Program-made: the position numbers and the translations under genes
In this document: positions 35,388 to 44,578 of the stretch, one piece after another
Numbering within the stretch: position 1 is the first letter of the stretch
Layout: every line of letters begins with the position of its first letter
Assembly: GCF_900172265.1 (NCBI RefSeq)
Contig: NZ_FWFK01000004.1
Span: 186,001-250,000, forward strand
Direction: 5' to 3'
Length of the DNA stretch: 64,000 nucleotides
Source of the DNA: Roseivivax jejudonensis
Lineage (GTDB): Bacteria > Pseudomonadota > Alphaproteobacteria > Rhodobacterales > Rhodobacteraceae
Notes under the pieces: model-generated
Database searches by the model: none
The model's input: only the letters and a program-made list of their open reading frames with translations
What the model was told of the DNA's origin: nothing

Positions 35388-36179
35388 TCAGGCCTCGCGG
35401 ATGATGCGGGCGAACTGGTCGTAGATGTTGCCGTTCGCGCACAGGATCGTGCCGTCCTCGAGCGGCGTCTGCCCCTCGCGCACGCCGCCCACGAGCGCAC
35501 CGGCCTCGAGCGCGATGAGCGAGCCGGCGGCGAGATCCCACACTTGCAGCTCGCGCTCCCAGTAGCCGTCGTAGCGGCCCGCCGCGACATAGGCGAGGTC
35601 GAGCGCCGCCGAGCCCCAGCGCCGCACACCAGCGCATTGCGGCATGAGCCGGGCGAGATCCTTCAGCGTCGCCGGCAGCGTCGCCTTCGACCCGAAGGGG
35701 ACGCCGGTCGCGAACAGGGCTTCGACCATGCGGGAGCGGCCGGAGACGCGCAGACGCTTGGAGTCGTTGAGCCACGCGCCCGATCCGCGCTCGGCATAGA
35801 ACATCTCGTCCTTGGCGGGATCATAGACGACCGCCGACACGATCGCGCCCTTGTGCTCGAGCGCGATTGAGATGGCCCAGTGGGGCATGCCGTGCAGAAA
35901 GTTGGTCGTCCCGTCGAGCGGATCGACGATCCAGCGGCGGGTCGGATCCTCGCCCGCGATCTCGCCGCCCTCCTCGGCCAGCCAGCCGTAGGTCTTGCGC
36001 GCACCGAGCAGCTCTTCGCGCAGGATCTTCTCGGCCGCGAGGTCGGCGCGGCTGACGAAGTCGCCGGCGCCCTTCATCGAGACCTGCAGGTTCTCGACCT
36101 CGCGGAAGTCCTTGACGAGCGAGCGTCCCGCTTTCCGCGCCGCCTTCATCATGATGTTGAGATTGGCGCTGCCCTGCAT
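35388..36179 (-). CDS. suhB: Inositol-1-monophosphatase family protein (SuhB type)
   Basis: A 263-aa Mg-dependent phosphatase. The metal motifs are seen as LAEEGGEIAGED near residue 67, WIVDPLDGTTNFLHGMPHW near 83 and WDLAAGSLIALEAG near 214. The best match by eye is SuhB, which also acts in rRNA transcription complexes in some bacteria. Single gene. Confidence 0.93.
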   Translation of the reverse strand: MQGSANLNIMMKAARKAGRSLVKDFREVENLQVSMKGAGDFVSRADLAAEKILREELLGARKTYGWLAEEGGEIAGEDPTRRWIVDPLDGTTNFLHGMPHWAISIALEHKGAIVSAVVYDPAKDEMFYAERGSGAWLNDSKRLRVSGRSRMVEALFATGVPFGSKATLPATLKDLARLMPQCAGVRRWGSAALDLAYVAAGRYDGYWERELQVWDLAAGSLIALEAGALVGGVREGQTPLEDGTILCANGNIYDQFARIIREA

Positions 36180-36263
36180 CGACCCGGCCCCTTCGCGTGT
36201 ACGCTGTCGCGTGTCAGGGCGGGCGTATACGCGCGCGCTCCGGGGATGTGAAGGGGCGCGGTG

Positions 36264-36590
36264 TCAGCGGTAGATGATGCCCTTTCGGCCTTCGACCAGC
36301 GCCGGCGCCGGCGCCGGCGGAGCGGCCCGCGTCGGCGCGGGTGCATGTGCGTGGCCGCCGGCACGGTTCACGTAGGGTCCGGCCGTCGGCGTGCCGCACG
36401 AGACCATGCCGCCGAGCGACACCGGCTGCAGCCCGTGCGGGCAGTGGTTCGCGACGCCGGGATAGACATGGACGAGGAAGGTGGAGTTCGGCTCGTTCGT
36501 TGCGTCGCCGCGCCACGCGTCATCGGCCGCAACGACGCCGGCCGACAGGAAAGTTGCGGCGGCCGCCGCGAACAGGTGGGTCGTGCGCAT
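36264..36590 (-). CDS. Exported small protein of unknown function
   Basis: A 108-aa protein with a signal peptide (about 1-22) and a mature part holding PNSTFLVHVYPGVANHCPHGLQPVSLGG, two cysteines, and an Ala/Pro-rich linker before a basic tail. No family recognised. The ATG at 36590 begins the signal peptide; an upstream extension reads as non-coding. Confidence 0.6.
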   Translation of the reverse strand: MRTTHLFAAAAATFLSAGVVAADDAWRGDATNEPNSTFLVHVYPGVANHCPHGLQPVSLGGMVSCGTPTAGPYVNRAGGHAHAPAPTRAAPPAPAPALVEGRKGIIYR

Positions 36591-36718
36591 GTCGGTTGTC
36601 CCCCGGTCTGGTGGGCGCATGCCGGCACCCGTCGCCGCAAAGCGTACACCGCGCCGCATTTCTGTCAAATTTCACCGCCGGACTTGGCAGGACTTGGGCG
36701 GTCGCAACGGGGCAACGA

Positions 36719-37009
36719 TCACGCCGGGTCGCGTTCGTCCCAGTGCTGACCCATCGCGACGATGCAGGAGCGGCCGCTGGCGTAGGTCATCACCAGCGTC
36801 CAGTCGCCGTCCTCGGCGCGCCAGAGCTCCATCACCTCTTCGGGGGAGCGCAGGCCGGTGGCGTGGCGCTCGGCGCCGAACTGGCGGGTCAAACGCTCGG
36901 TCATCGCCGCCTTGGGCGCGCACACGACCTCGGCAATCGGGCTTGCGGCCGGTGCCGGGGCGGCGGCCGCGAGGAGCGGCAAAAGGAGGAGCGTACGGGT
37001 CATCAGCAT
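36719..37009 (-). CDS. Exported small protein of unknown function
   Basis: A 96-aa protein with a signal peptide (about residues 1-22, ending PAAA) and a mature domain with two cysteines (EVVCAPKAAM and GRSCIVAMGQ) that could pair. Sequence such as WRAEDGDWTLVMTYASGRSC suggests a compact beta sheet. No family recognised. A start 6 nt further in (37003) is equally possible. Together with its neighbour it forms a run of small exported proteins before the outer-membrane barrel. Confidence 0.55.
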   Translation of the reverse strand: MLMTRTLLLLPLLAAAAPAPAASPIAEVVCAPKAAMTERLTRQFGAERHATGLRSPEEVMELWRAEDGDWTLVMTYASGRSCIVAMGQHWDERDPA

Positions 37010-37088
37010 CTTTGTAACAGATAGATGACATGCCTCGCAGGACAACGGGACATCGTGGCCGGCAGCGGGCCGCGCGTGATGCAAAAAA

Positions 37089-37114
37089 GCCCCCGCACCG
37101 GCGGGTGCGGGGGC
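37089..37114 (-). terminator. Intrinsic terminator of the outer-membrane barrel gene
   Basis: An 11-bp GC-rich stem (37089-37099 with 37104-37114) and 4-nt loop, followed on the minus strand by a run of six T. It lies 30 nt past the stop. A textbook Rho-independent terminator. Confidence 0.92.
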
Positions 37115-37143
37115 CGTCTGTCCGATTGGCGTCGGAGGTCGCC

Positions 37144-37740
37144 TCAGAAGCGGTAGTTGAGCGTCACGCTCGCCGTCGTGGCGTCGGCTTCGAGGTCGTC
37201 TGCGTCGAAGTCGCTGAACTCGTGGTAGTTCACTTCGGCGCCGGCGGTGATGCTCTCGGTCAGGAAGGTCTCGGTGCCGAGGCCGACATAGTAGCCGTTG
37301 GAATCGCCCACGGCGTCTTCATCGGTGAACGCCTTGGCGTAGCCACCCTGGCCATAGACCATCGTGCGGCCGAGGTCGTAACCGACGCGCGGGCCGGCGC
37401 GCAGCACGCCATCGGCCGTCGCGGCATCGTCGAGGTCGATGTCGGTCGCGTCGTACTGCAGACCGCCGCCGACGATCACGTTGCCGAGGTCGTAGTCATA
37501 GTAGCCGCGCACACCGTACGTGGCACCGTCGCCCTCGAGGTCCGGATCCTCGGTCTCGATGTTGCCGTAACCCAGCTGACCACCGAGCGAGAAGCCGGAG
37601 AAGTCGTACAGAGGCGCGGGATCGGCGGGCACGATCGGCTGCTGGACGGTGGGCTCCTGATAGGTCTCGGTCGGGCCGGCGGCGAAGCCTGCGGTGGCGG
37701 TGGCAGCGAGTGCGGTGGTGATGACGAGAATGCGTTTCAT
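37144..37740 (-). CDS. Outer-membrane beta-barrel protein
   Basis: A 198-aa protein with a Sec signal peptide (residues 1-21, GFAAG) and about eight amphipathic strands (GFSLGGQLGYGNI, GATYGVRGYYDYDL, NVIVGGGLQYDAT), ending VTLNYRF with the terminal Phe that BAM recognises. Similar in size to OmpX/Omp25-type porin-family barrels. AGGAG stands before the ATG, and a strong terminator follows. Acidic loops (DIDLDDAATAD) may face the medium. Confidence 0.85.
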   Translation of the reverse strand: MKRILVITTALAATATAGFAAGPTETYQEPTVQQPIVPADPAPLYDFSGFSLGGQLGYGNIETEDPDLEGDGATYGVRGYYDYDLGNVIVGGGLQYDATDIDLDDAATADGVLRAGPRVGYDLGRTMVYGQGGYAKAFTDEDAVGDSNGYYVGLGTETFLTESITAGAEVNYHEFSDFDADDLEADATTASVTLNYRF

Positions 37741-38043
37741 GCTCGATCTCCTGGTTCCGTGTCTGGGTGGCGGGCTTCGTCGCCCGTCGTCGTGAGGCGG
37801 AAATGTGGAGAGGGCGGGCTTCGTTCCAGACCCCGCGGTTCACGGTGTCGTGGCTGCCAAGTTACCACTTTCATGGGATTTTTCGCATTCGCCGTGGAAC
37901 CGGCGGACATTGGCGCATGACGCGGCGCGACCCGCTCACGCGGGTGAAACGCGCGGCGCCATTCGCTCACGCGCCGGCGGCGGGCCGCCGTCCCGGGGCG
38001 ACCGGCCCGCTTGACGCCGGCGCGACCGGGCCCGGAGTTTCGT

Positions 38044-38116
38044 CAGATTCGTACAAAACAGGGGGGCGGTTCGGACACGCTCCCGCGCATTCGGCGGGGG
38101 TTTCGTACGATTTTCC
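38044..38116. repeat. TCGTACGA-type module, second copy
   Basis: 38101-38116 (TTTCGTACGATTTTCC) is identical to 5869-5884, and CGTACAAA at about 38051 followed by GGTTCGGAC matches the second half of that copy, with the two parts in reversed order. Function unknown. Confidence 0.5.
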
Positions 38117-38211
38117 GGATCGAGGTGCGGCCCTGCGCCCCGCCCTGCCCCCCCGCGGCCGGTCGGGAGCGCGGCGCCGCGGCCCAGCGACGGGACGATG
38201 GCGCCGGGCGC

Positions 38212-38477
38212 GCGTCGTGCCGGGGGCGTGCCTTCCCGAGTCGGTCCGGCGGGTTGGCGCTTTGGTGGGGGTTCGCCCTGCGGTTGGGGCTGGCGCTGGT
38301 CGGGCGCGGTGCCCCGCCCGGTCTCAAGCCGAGGCGCCGGGCGAGCGTCATGCCGGAGGCATGCCTCCGGCTTGACCCGTTCCGGCGAGCTTGCGCTTTG
38401 GTGGGGTTTCGCGCTCCGGTGGGGGCGGGAGAGGCCGGAATATGAAGCGCGCCGCTCCGGGCGGTGTTTGCGCCAAC
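38212..38477. repeat. Degenerate tandem repeat of about 133 bp
   Basis: Two units start with GCGTCRTGCCGG (38212 and 38345); each continues to a shared GCGCTTTGGTGGGG block (about 38258 and 38392). The second unit contains a perfect 20-bp palindrome (38352-38371). No open frame is kept between units, so this may be a decayed duplicated gene or a non-coding repeat. Confidence 0.4.
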
Positions 38478-38529
38478 CCACGGGCCGGCGCTCGCCCGTC
38501 GGCTGCAACCAAACACAGAGACCTCGCGG

Positions 38530-39585
38530 CTAAGGTGCGTCTCCGGTTTCTTGCCATCGCGCTCTGTTTTGAGCGCTGGCGCAAACTTCAAGAAACTCTC
38601 GCGGGCTTTCTTCAGCAAATCGGGCCACCGCCTCCCTTCCGTCACGGAAATAAAATGGCCGCTCTGTCATTGATTGATAGCCTGTATGGCGCTCGTCACC
38701 TTCCTTCGTTTTCCAGAATCCGAGATGAGCGGCAATTTTTCTAAGATGAGTAGAGTTGAAAGGTAAATCGTTAAGAGTAGCCTGCTGCACCCTATGCCTG
38801 ATCTCGTCAGCCGCACGGGATGGCAACATAGGTTGTCGTGGATCGTTAGCAGCAGGCACAGTAAGTTCGATGTTACCCTGTATTTGATACGCAGGAGCTC
38901 CACCATCATCCACAAGATTTGCGCGGTCGATAACGTTTAGATCTTTAGCAGCATCGTAAGGCAAAAAATATGTAACGTCGCCTTCCGCCTCGCCGGGAGA
39001 AGAAGCGTCAGCAATGATTGCTCGATCAAATCCTACTTTTCTACCTCGCGAAAGAAAGCCAAAAATTTGATGCCGTATACTTTCATCCCTTTCTTGCAAT
39101 ATTTGCACAAACTCGCTCCCACTTATCGCGGCAGTCTGACCACGGCGTCGGGCGTATATGACGCCTTGCCTTAACATGTGAGGCTGTCCAGCCCCGGCCG
39201 TTAGGTCTTTGGCTGCAATGCATGGCTTATTAGATAGCGGAGAAACTTGGAGCACGGCAACTCTAATGCCGTGCACCGAGGCCTCACGGAATTCAGTGAT
39301 AGGGTGTGGGACCAAAGAGGTTTTTAGAAGATCTGACTGGATCCCTTCATCCAGCAAGGGTCCAGTCAATCCGATCAAATCACGAGGTCTATCGCAAACC
39401 CCGAAAACAATTATCCCCCCTGACTGATTACTAAACGCCGCGATTGTCTTCATGCATTTCTTGAAAGTCACTTCGTTCAGAATCTGTTTGAACTCTAGCT
39501 CAGTGCTTTCACGCGCGGTTACTCTCAAGACCCCGCCATTTGAGACCACATCCAGACGTTCTTCCAACTCGCCATCTGTAATCAA
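38530..39585 (-). CDS. Schlafen/AlbA_2-type domain protein in an AT-rich insert
   Basis: A 351-aa cytoplasmic protein. Residues about 25-160 form an AlbA_2 (Schlafen-like) domain: ESTELEFKQILN near 27, then FKKCMKTIAAFSNQSGGIIVFGV, and a later RRGQTAAISGSEF. The rest is unknown. Start is TTG at 39585, 3 bp after the thyX stop, with GGAG inside the last thyX codons, so it is coupled to thyX. Base composition is far more AT-rich than thyX. Such domains occur in regulators and in defence genes; here the role is open. Confidence 0.75.
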   Translation of the reverse strand: MITDGELEERLDVVSNGGVLRVTARESTELEFKQILNEVTFKKCMKTIAAFSNQSGGIIVFGVCDRPRDLIGLTGPLLDEGIQSDLLKTSLVPHPITEFREASVHGIRVAVLQVSPLSNKPCIAAKDLTAGAGQPHMLRQGVIYARRRGQTAAISGSEFVQILQERDESIRHQIFGFLSRGRKVGFDRAIIADASSPGEAEGDVTYFLPYDAAKDLNVIDRANLVDDGGAPAYQIQGNIELTVPAANDPRQPMLPSRAADEIRHRVQQATLNDLPFNSTHLRKIAAHLGFWKTKEGDERHTGYQSMTERPFYFRDGREAVARFAEESPREFLEVCASAQNRARWQETGDAP

Positions 39586-39588
39586 TTT

Positions 39589-40500
39589 TCAAGATACTCC
39601 AATCACCCCCTTGAACTCCCGCCATTCCCCCTTCGACATCCCGGAATTCTCCTGCGTCACCTCCTCGCCCGCGAGCATCCGCTTCACGCAATCGAGGCCG
39701 GCGGCGGACAGGACCGCGCCGCCCATGCGGTAGTCCTCGAAGGCCTTGTAGGCGAAGGGGACCCAGTCCTTGACCATCTCGCAGATGGCGTCGGCGTAGA
39801 CGCGGATCTCGTATTGAGCGTGGGAATCCGCGCGGAGGCGGAGGAAATGGAGGAGGTTGTGGAGGTCCACCTTCCAGTACCACTGGGTGTAGATGTTGGC
39901 GGGCAGGTTCATGCGGGCGAGCTCGCGGGCGAGGCCCTGCTGGCCGTCGTCCGAGATCATCGCCTCGTAATGGTCGTAGGCGCGGGTGGCGTCGTCGCGC
40001 AGCCAGCGCAGGACGCGCTCGGCCTCCTCGCCCGAGAGCGCCTCGCCCCGGCCCTGGTTGTTGACCGTCGACTGCGCGGCGAGCGCGTCGGCCTCGGGGA
40101 TGTAGAACTCGCGGTCGAGGATGGAGTAGCGCGCGGAATACTCGTTCACGTTCGCGGTGCGGTGGCGGATCCACTGCCGCGCGACGAAGACCGGCAGCTT
40201 CACGTGCAGCTTGATCTCGCACATCTCGAAGGGCGTGGAGTGCCAGTGCCGCATGAGGTACCGGATCAGCCCCTCGTCGTTCGACACCGACTTGGTGCCG
40301 CGGCCGTAGCTGACGCGGGCGGCCTGGCAGATGGCGCTGTCGTCGCCCATGTAGTCGATGACCCGGACGAAGCCGTGATCGAGCACCGGACGCGCGCGGT
40401 AGAGATGCGCCTCCATCGCCGGAACCGTGGCGCGCAGCGTCTGGACGGGCTGCGCGCGAAGCTCTTCGATCTCGGCCTCTTGTTCGGGAGTCAGGGGCAT
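39589..40500 (-). CDS. thyX: FAD-dependent thymidylate synthase
   Basis: Makes dTMP from dUMP with methylene-tetrahydrofolate and FAD. The 303-aa protein has the ThyX signature [15 protein letters not shown] at about residues 122-136 and the flanking [20 protein letters not shown] block. The length is above that of short ThyX proteins but usual for alphaproteobacteria. AGAGGA precedes the ATG. The downstream gene is an AT-rich acquisition that uses the thyX message. Confidence 0.96.
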   Translation of the reverse strand: MPLTPEQEAEIEELRAQPVQTLRATVPAMEAHLYRARPVLDHGFVRVIDYMGDDSAICQAARVSYGRGTKSVSNDEGLIRYLMRHWHSTPFEMCEIKLHVKLPVFVARQWIRHRTANVNEYSARYSILDREFYIPEADALAAQSTVNNQGRGEALSGEEAERVLRWLRDDATRAYDHYEAMISDDGQQGLARELARMNLPANIYTQWYWKVDLHNLLHFLRLRADSHAQYEIRVYADAICEMVKDWVPFAYKAFEDYRMGGAVLSAAGLDCVKRMLAGEEVTQENSGMSKGEWREFKGVIGVS

Positions 40501-40705
40501 GGGCGGGGTCCTCTCCACCAGATGAGTCGCGTTTTCACCACATCTTGCATGACGCGCGACAAAAAACCACCATATCGGGTGGCGGCAAATCCGCCGCACT
40601 CGGGCAACATTCGCGGCGGGCGGCGTCCCGCGTCGATTGACTTGGACGACGGGCTCGGGACAATCGCGGGAAAAACACGGCACAGCACAATCGAGGCAGC
40701 GTGAC

Positions 40706-41842
40706 ATGACCCGCATCGTGGCGATGATCCTGACGCTGGCGCTTCTGGGCGCCTGCGGCTCCACCGGCAACGACGGCGAGAACCCGCTCGACCAGGAAGA
40801 GGACGGCGGCGGAGACGGCGGCGACGGCGACGGCGGAGATGACGGCGGCGACGATGGCGGCGACGTCGACGACCCGATCGACAGCGACCGCGACCTGCCC
40901 CCCGGCACCGCGAGCCCGACGCCGAACTCGGCAATCGTGCGCTACGAGCCGCAGGACGGCGACGACGGCGGCGGCTTCGCGCGCAACATCCGCTACAATT
41001 CCGACAGCGACACGTTCGAGGTCGACAACCTGGCCTTCGACGGCGACAACGTCTACCGCCGCGGCGGCACGGCGGCGGCGCAGAACGACGTGGGCTCGCT
41101 TGGGCCCTTCGCGGTCTACGAAAGCGACGTCTCGGGCGTGGACCCGGAGACCGGCAACGTGGTCGACAACCTGTCCTACCGGGCGATCTACGGCGTGTCG
41201 AACAGCGGCCAGACCGAGTTCGCGATCGTGCGCACCGGCTCCTACACCGATTTCGGCTTCGGCGGCTTCGTCTACCAGCGCAACTCCACCGACCGGGCCG
41301 GCAACCCGACGCAGCTGATCCTGCCGACCGAGGGCAGCGCGGGCTATGCGGGCGACTACGCCGGCACGCGGATCTTCGGCGGGCGCAGCGGGCAGGAATA
41401 CGTGACCGGCCGGGCGTCGATGACGATCGACTTCGAGGACTTCAACGACGGCCAGGCGGGCGTGCAGCTCTTCGTGCGGGACCGCCGGCTGTTCGACCTC
41501 GACGGCAACGACATCACGGACGAGTACGTCGCGGCGCTGCAGGAGAACAACCCGGACCTGATCGCCCCGCGCGACGCGCAGGGCAACGTGATCCTGCCGA
41601 ACGTCCGCCCGGTGATCGCGCCCGACAACGCCGACGCGAACGGCGAGATCACGCAGGACGTCTTCGCCTCGGCGACGCAGACCGACGGCACGGTCGTGAA
41701 CACCGCCGAGGGGCAGTACTACGCGATCATGTCGGGCGACGGCGCCGAGGAGATCGTCGGCGTGCTGGTGATGGAAGGCGACGACCCGCGCAGCGACGCG
41801 ACCTTCCAGGAGACCGGCGGCTTCATCGTCTACCGCAGATGA
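40706..41842 (+). CDS. Surface-type lipoprotein with an acidic Gly/Asp linker; predicted Slam substrate
   Basis: A 378-aa lipoprotein: lipobox LLGAC (Cys 17), then a Gly/Asp-rich tether of about 35 residues, then a beta-rich domain. Residues about 195-270 ([14 protein letters not shown], then [22 protein letters not shown]) resemble the C-terminal eight-strand handle of transferrin-binding-protein-B-like lipoproteins. Its stop overlaps the Slam-like gene by 4 nt. In known systems Slam moves such lipoproteins across the outer membrane. The ligand is unknown; a metal or haem role is only inference. Confidence 0.7.
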   Translation: MTRIVAMILTLALLGACGSTGNDGENPLDQEEDGGGDGGDGDGGDDGGDDGGDVDDPIDSDRDLPPGTASPTPNSAIVRYEPQDGDDGGGFARNIRYNSDSDTFEVDNLAFDGDNVYRRGGTAAAQNDVGSLGPFAVYESDVSGVDPETGNVVDNLSYRAIYGVSNSGQTEFAIVRTGSYTDFGFGGFVYQRNSTDRAGNPTQLILPTEGSAGYAGDYAGTRIFGGRSGQEYVTGRASMTIDFEDFNDGQAGVQLFVRDRRLFDLDGNDITDEYVAALQENNPDLIAPRDAQGNVILPNVRPVIAPDNADANGEITQDVFASATQTDGTVVNTAEGQYYAIMSGDGAEEIVGVLVMEGDDPRSDATFQETGGFIVYRR

Positions 41843-43314
41843 CGGCAGCGGGCGCGCAGGCGACGCATCCCCCGCCCGGCCGCCGCGCGCGGCGGCTGGG
41901 ACGGGTCCTGGCGGCGCTGGTCCTGTGGGCCGGCGCCGCCGGCGCGCAGGGGGCCGATGCGCCGGAGCGCGCCGCGCCGGCGGCCGGCGCGGGCGCCCAA
42001 AGCGTGCTGACGCCGGATGCGCTGCGCGACGTGGCGGGCCGCGCGGCGGTGTCGGGGCGGCCCGACCTCGCCCGGAGCGCGGCGGAGGCGCTGCTCGCGC
42101 GCGATCCCGACGACGTGCAGGCGCTGCTGATCCTGTCGCGCGCCGCGCGCGACGGGCAGGATTTCGACACCGCGCGCGACGCCGCCGGCCGCGCCTTCCG
42201 CGGCGCGGGCGACGCCGACACGCGCTATGCCGCGGCGCTGGCGATGGCGCAGGCGCTGTCGTCGGACGGGGCGCGGACGCGGGCGCAGTTCTGGCTGCGC
42301 CGGGCGATGCAGATCGCGCCGACCGAGCGGCAGAAGGCGCAGGCCGTCGCGGATTTCCGCTACGTGCGGTCGCGCAACCCGTGGTCGACGCGGCTGTCGT
42401 TCTCGGTGGCGCCGTCGTCGAACGTGAACGGCGGCACGACGTCGGAGTCGTTCGACCTCTTCCTGCCGATCGGCAACGGCTATTACGTGCCGGCGCCGGA
42501 CCTCGAGCCCGAGGGCGCGTCGCGCGCGCTGTCGGGGCTGGAGATCGGCACCGGGATCTCGACCGAGCGGGTGATCTTCGAGACTCGGACCCGGCGGATC
42601 TCGCTCGATCTGGGGCTGTCGCGGCGCGACGTGGTGCTGTCGGACGACGCCCGCGACATCGCGCCGGACGCCGAGAACGGCGATTTCGCCCGCACGACCG
42701 TGTCGGCGGGCCTGACGCAGGACTGGACCACACCGTCCAAGCGGGTCGGCGCGAGCATCGGCGCGCGGCTGGCGCGGGACTGGTACGGCGGCGACCTGCT
42801 GTCGCAGACGGTGAGCGCGAACGGCACGCTGCGCGTTGCGCTCGCGCCGCGGCTCCTGGGCCAGGCGGGGCTGTCGGTGGATCACGAGGCGGGCTTCGGC
42901 ACGCGCGAGGACGCGGACGGCTGGCGCGCGAGCCTCGGGGCGACGCACGTGCTCGAGGGCGGGCATCGGCTGAGCCTCGCGCTCAGCCATCGCGACCGCG
43001 AGTCCGACGCCGAGATCCTCGATTTCACCGAGCAGGAGGCGAAGCTGTCGCTCGACCTCGGCCGGCCGGTCCTCGGCACGGGGCTCGCCTTCGGTCTGAG
43101 CGCGTCGGGGCGCGCCTATGAGGAGCATCCCTACTCGCTCGACGGGCGCAACGACCGCCGCTACGGCGCGTGGGCGCGCGCGTCGCTGGACGAGCTCGAC
43201 TACTACGGCTTCGTGCCGGACCTGACGCTGAGCGCCTCGCGCACCGAATCCGACATCGGGCTCTACGACAGCGAGGAGTTCGGCGTCTCGGTCGGGATCC
43301 GCTCGAAGTTCTGA
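41839..43314 (+). CDS. Slam-like outer-membrane lipoprotein translocon (DUF560)
   Basis: A 491-aa protein. After a signal region (about residues 20-38) come TPR-like helices to about 175 (ARSAAEALLARDPDDVQALLILSRAARDG), then a barrel of about 300 residues whose strands start at WSTRLSFSVAPSSNVNGG and end GVSVGIRSKF with a terminal Phe. This two-part layout is that of Slam (surface lipoprotein assembly modifier, type XI secretion). It is coupled by ATGA to the lipoprotein gene, which is the expected substrate. Confidence 0.8.
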   Translation: MTAAGAQATHPPPGRRARRLGRVLAALVLWAGAAGAQGADAPERAAPAAGAGAQSVLTPDALRDVAGRAAVSGRPDLARSAAEALLARDPDDVQALLILSRAARDGQDFDTARDAAGRAFRGAGDADTRYAAALAMAQALSSDGARTRAQFWLRRAMQIAPTERQKAQAVADFRYVRSRNPWSTRLSFSVAPSSNVNGGTTSESFDLFLPIGNGYYVPAPDLEPEGASRALSGLEIGTGISTERVIFETRTRRISLDLGLSRRDVVLSDDARDIAPDAENGDFARTTVSAGLTQDWTTPSKRVGASIGARLARDWYGGDLLSQTVSANGTLRVALAPRLLGQAGLSVDHEAGFGTREDADGWRASLGATHVLEGGHRLSLALSHRDRESDAEILDFTEQEAKLSLDLGRPVLGTGLAFGLSASGRAYEEHPYSLDGRNDRRYGAWARASLDELDYYGFVPDLTLSASRTESDIGLYDSEEFGVSVGIRSKF

Positions 43315-43436
43315 CCGGACGTCCCGTGCCGACGGCACGCGGCGGGCGCGTCGGGCCACGCGACGCTCGACACCGGTTCGGGCGCGCCTATCCTCCGGTC
43401 AGTACCGCAACCACCAGATCCGAGGGCACGCACTCC

Positions 43437-43871
43437 ATGTCGATCGAATACCTGCACACGATGGTCCGCGTGAAGGACCTCGAGAAATCCATGGCCTTCT
43501 ACGAGATGCTGGGTCTCAAGGAGCGGCGGCGCATGGACAACGAGGGCGGCCGCTTCACGCTCGTCTTCATGTGCCCGCCCGGGCAGGAGGACGGCCACAA
43601 CGATGTCGAGCTGACCTACAACTGGGACGGCGACGACCAGCTGCCCGACGACAGCCGCCATTTCGGCCACCTCGCCTATCGCGTCGACGACCTCTACGGC
43701 CTGTGCCAGACGCTGATGGACAACGGCGTGACCATCAACCGGCCGCCGCGCGACGGGCACATGGCCTTCGTCCGCTCGCCCGACAACGTGTCGGTGGAGC
43801 TTCTGCAGAAGGGCGACGCGCTGCCCAAGCAGGAACCCTGGGCCAGCATGGAGAACACCGGGCATTGGTGA
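43437..43871 (+). CDS. gloA: Glyoxalase I (lactoylglutathione lyase)
   Basis: A 144-aa VOC-fold metal enzyme that turns the glutathione adduct of methylglyoxal into lactoylglutathione. Visible ligands and motifs: LHTMVRVKDLEKSMAFYEMLGL near residue 6, LVFMCPPGQ and VELTYNWD near 58, FGHLAYRVDDL near 76 and a C-terminal Glu in SVELLQKG. Length and spacing match the short bacterial form. The next gene begins inside its stop codon. Confidence 0.92.
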   Translation: MSIEYLHTMVRVKDLEKSMAFYEMLGLKERRRMDNEGGRFTLVFMCPPGQEDGHNDVELTYNWDGDDQLPDDSRHFGHLAYRVDDLYGLCQTLMDNGVTINRPPRDGHMAFVRSPDNVSVELLQKGDALPKQEPWASMENTGHW

Positions 43872-44578
43872 GGGCGGCCGCCCTTCTTGCCCTGCTCCTG
43901 TCGCTCGCGACCGCCGGCGCGGCGCGGGCGCAGGAGTGCCGGCTGGCGCTCCTGCTCGCGCTCGACGTGTCGTCGTCGGTCGACGCAAGGGAATACGCGC
44001 TGCAGCGCGACGGTCTGGCCGCCGCGCTGAACGACCCCGACATCCGCGCGGCGCTGCTGTTCGGGCCCGGCCGCGTGGCGCTGTCGGCCTACGAGTGGAG
44101 CGGGCGACAGCAATCGGTCGTGGTGCTCGACTGGACGATGATCGCGTCGGAGCGCAACATCGACGCGGTGATCGCCGGGCTGACGCGCAGCCCGCGCAGC
44201 CAGACCCGGTTTCCCACCGCGATGGGCTTCGCGCTGGGGTTCGGGGCGACGCATCTCGCGCGGGGCCCGGCCTGCGCGCGCCGGGTGATCGACGTGTCGG
44301 GCGACGGGGTGACGAATGACGGTTTCGGCCCGGGCCTCGCCTACCAGCACTTTCCCTTCGAGGGGGTCACGGTGAACGGCCTCGCGGTGCTCGGCGCCGA
44401 CCCGGAGGTCGACCGCTACTACGACGAGGTGGTGCGCCACGGGCCGGGGGCCTTCGTGGAATACGCCGACGGCTACGAGGGCTTCCGCCGGGCGATGACA
44501 CGCAAGCTCCTGCGCGAGATCGGCGGCATGGTCGTGGGCGGACGCGCACGCCCGCATCCCGAGGGATCGGCCGGCTAG
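43868..44578 (+). CDS. Exported DUF1194 (von Willebrand A-like) protein
   Basis: A 236-aa exported protein starting at a GTG that overlaps the glyoxalase stop by 4 nt. After the signal peptide (to about residue 22, ARAQE) comes the MIDAS-like LALDVSSSVDAREY near 32, and then DVSGDGVTNDG near 141. DUF1194 proteins are common in Rhodobacterales, with unknown function; the motif suggests metal-dependent binding of a partner. The end overlaps the convergent SseB gene by 4 nt. Confidence 0.85.
   Translation: MRAAALLALLLSLATAGAARAQECRLALLLALDVSSSVDAREYALQRDGLAAALNDPDIRAALLFGPGRVALSAYEWSGRQQSVVVLDWTMIASERNIDAVIAGLTRSPRSQTRFPTAMGFALGFGATHLARGPACARRVIDVSGDGVTNDGFGPGLAYQHFPFEGVTVNGLAVLGADPEVDRYYDEVVRHGPGAFVEYADGYEGFRRAMTRKLLREIGGMVVGGRARPHPEGSAG

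Larger units (their letters stand above)
37741..38529. other. 789-bp stretch without a convincing gene
   Basis: Open frames cross it, but they are Arg/Pro/Gly-rich and look like chance frames in GC-rich DNA. It contains the promoter region of the barrel gene (about 37741-37910), the second copy of the TCGTACGA module (38044-38116), and a degenerate direct repeat of about 133 bp (38212 and 38345). It may be decayed coding sequence at the left edge of the AT-rich Schlafen-type insert. Confidence 0.45.

Noticed and set aside
37767-38533. Several overlapping open frames of 110-200 codons in the gene-free stretch
   Set aside because: All are Arg/Pro/Gly-rich, on both strands at once, without start signals or conserved patterns.
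40797-40890. The GGC/GAC-rich stretch in the lipoprotein gene as a separate repeat element
   Set aside because: It stays in frame and codes for the Gly/Asp tether, so it is part of the gene.
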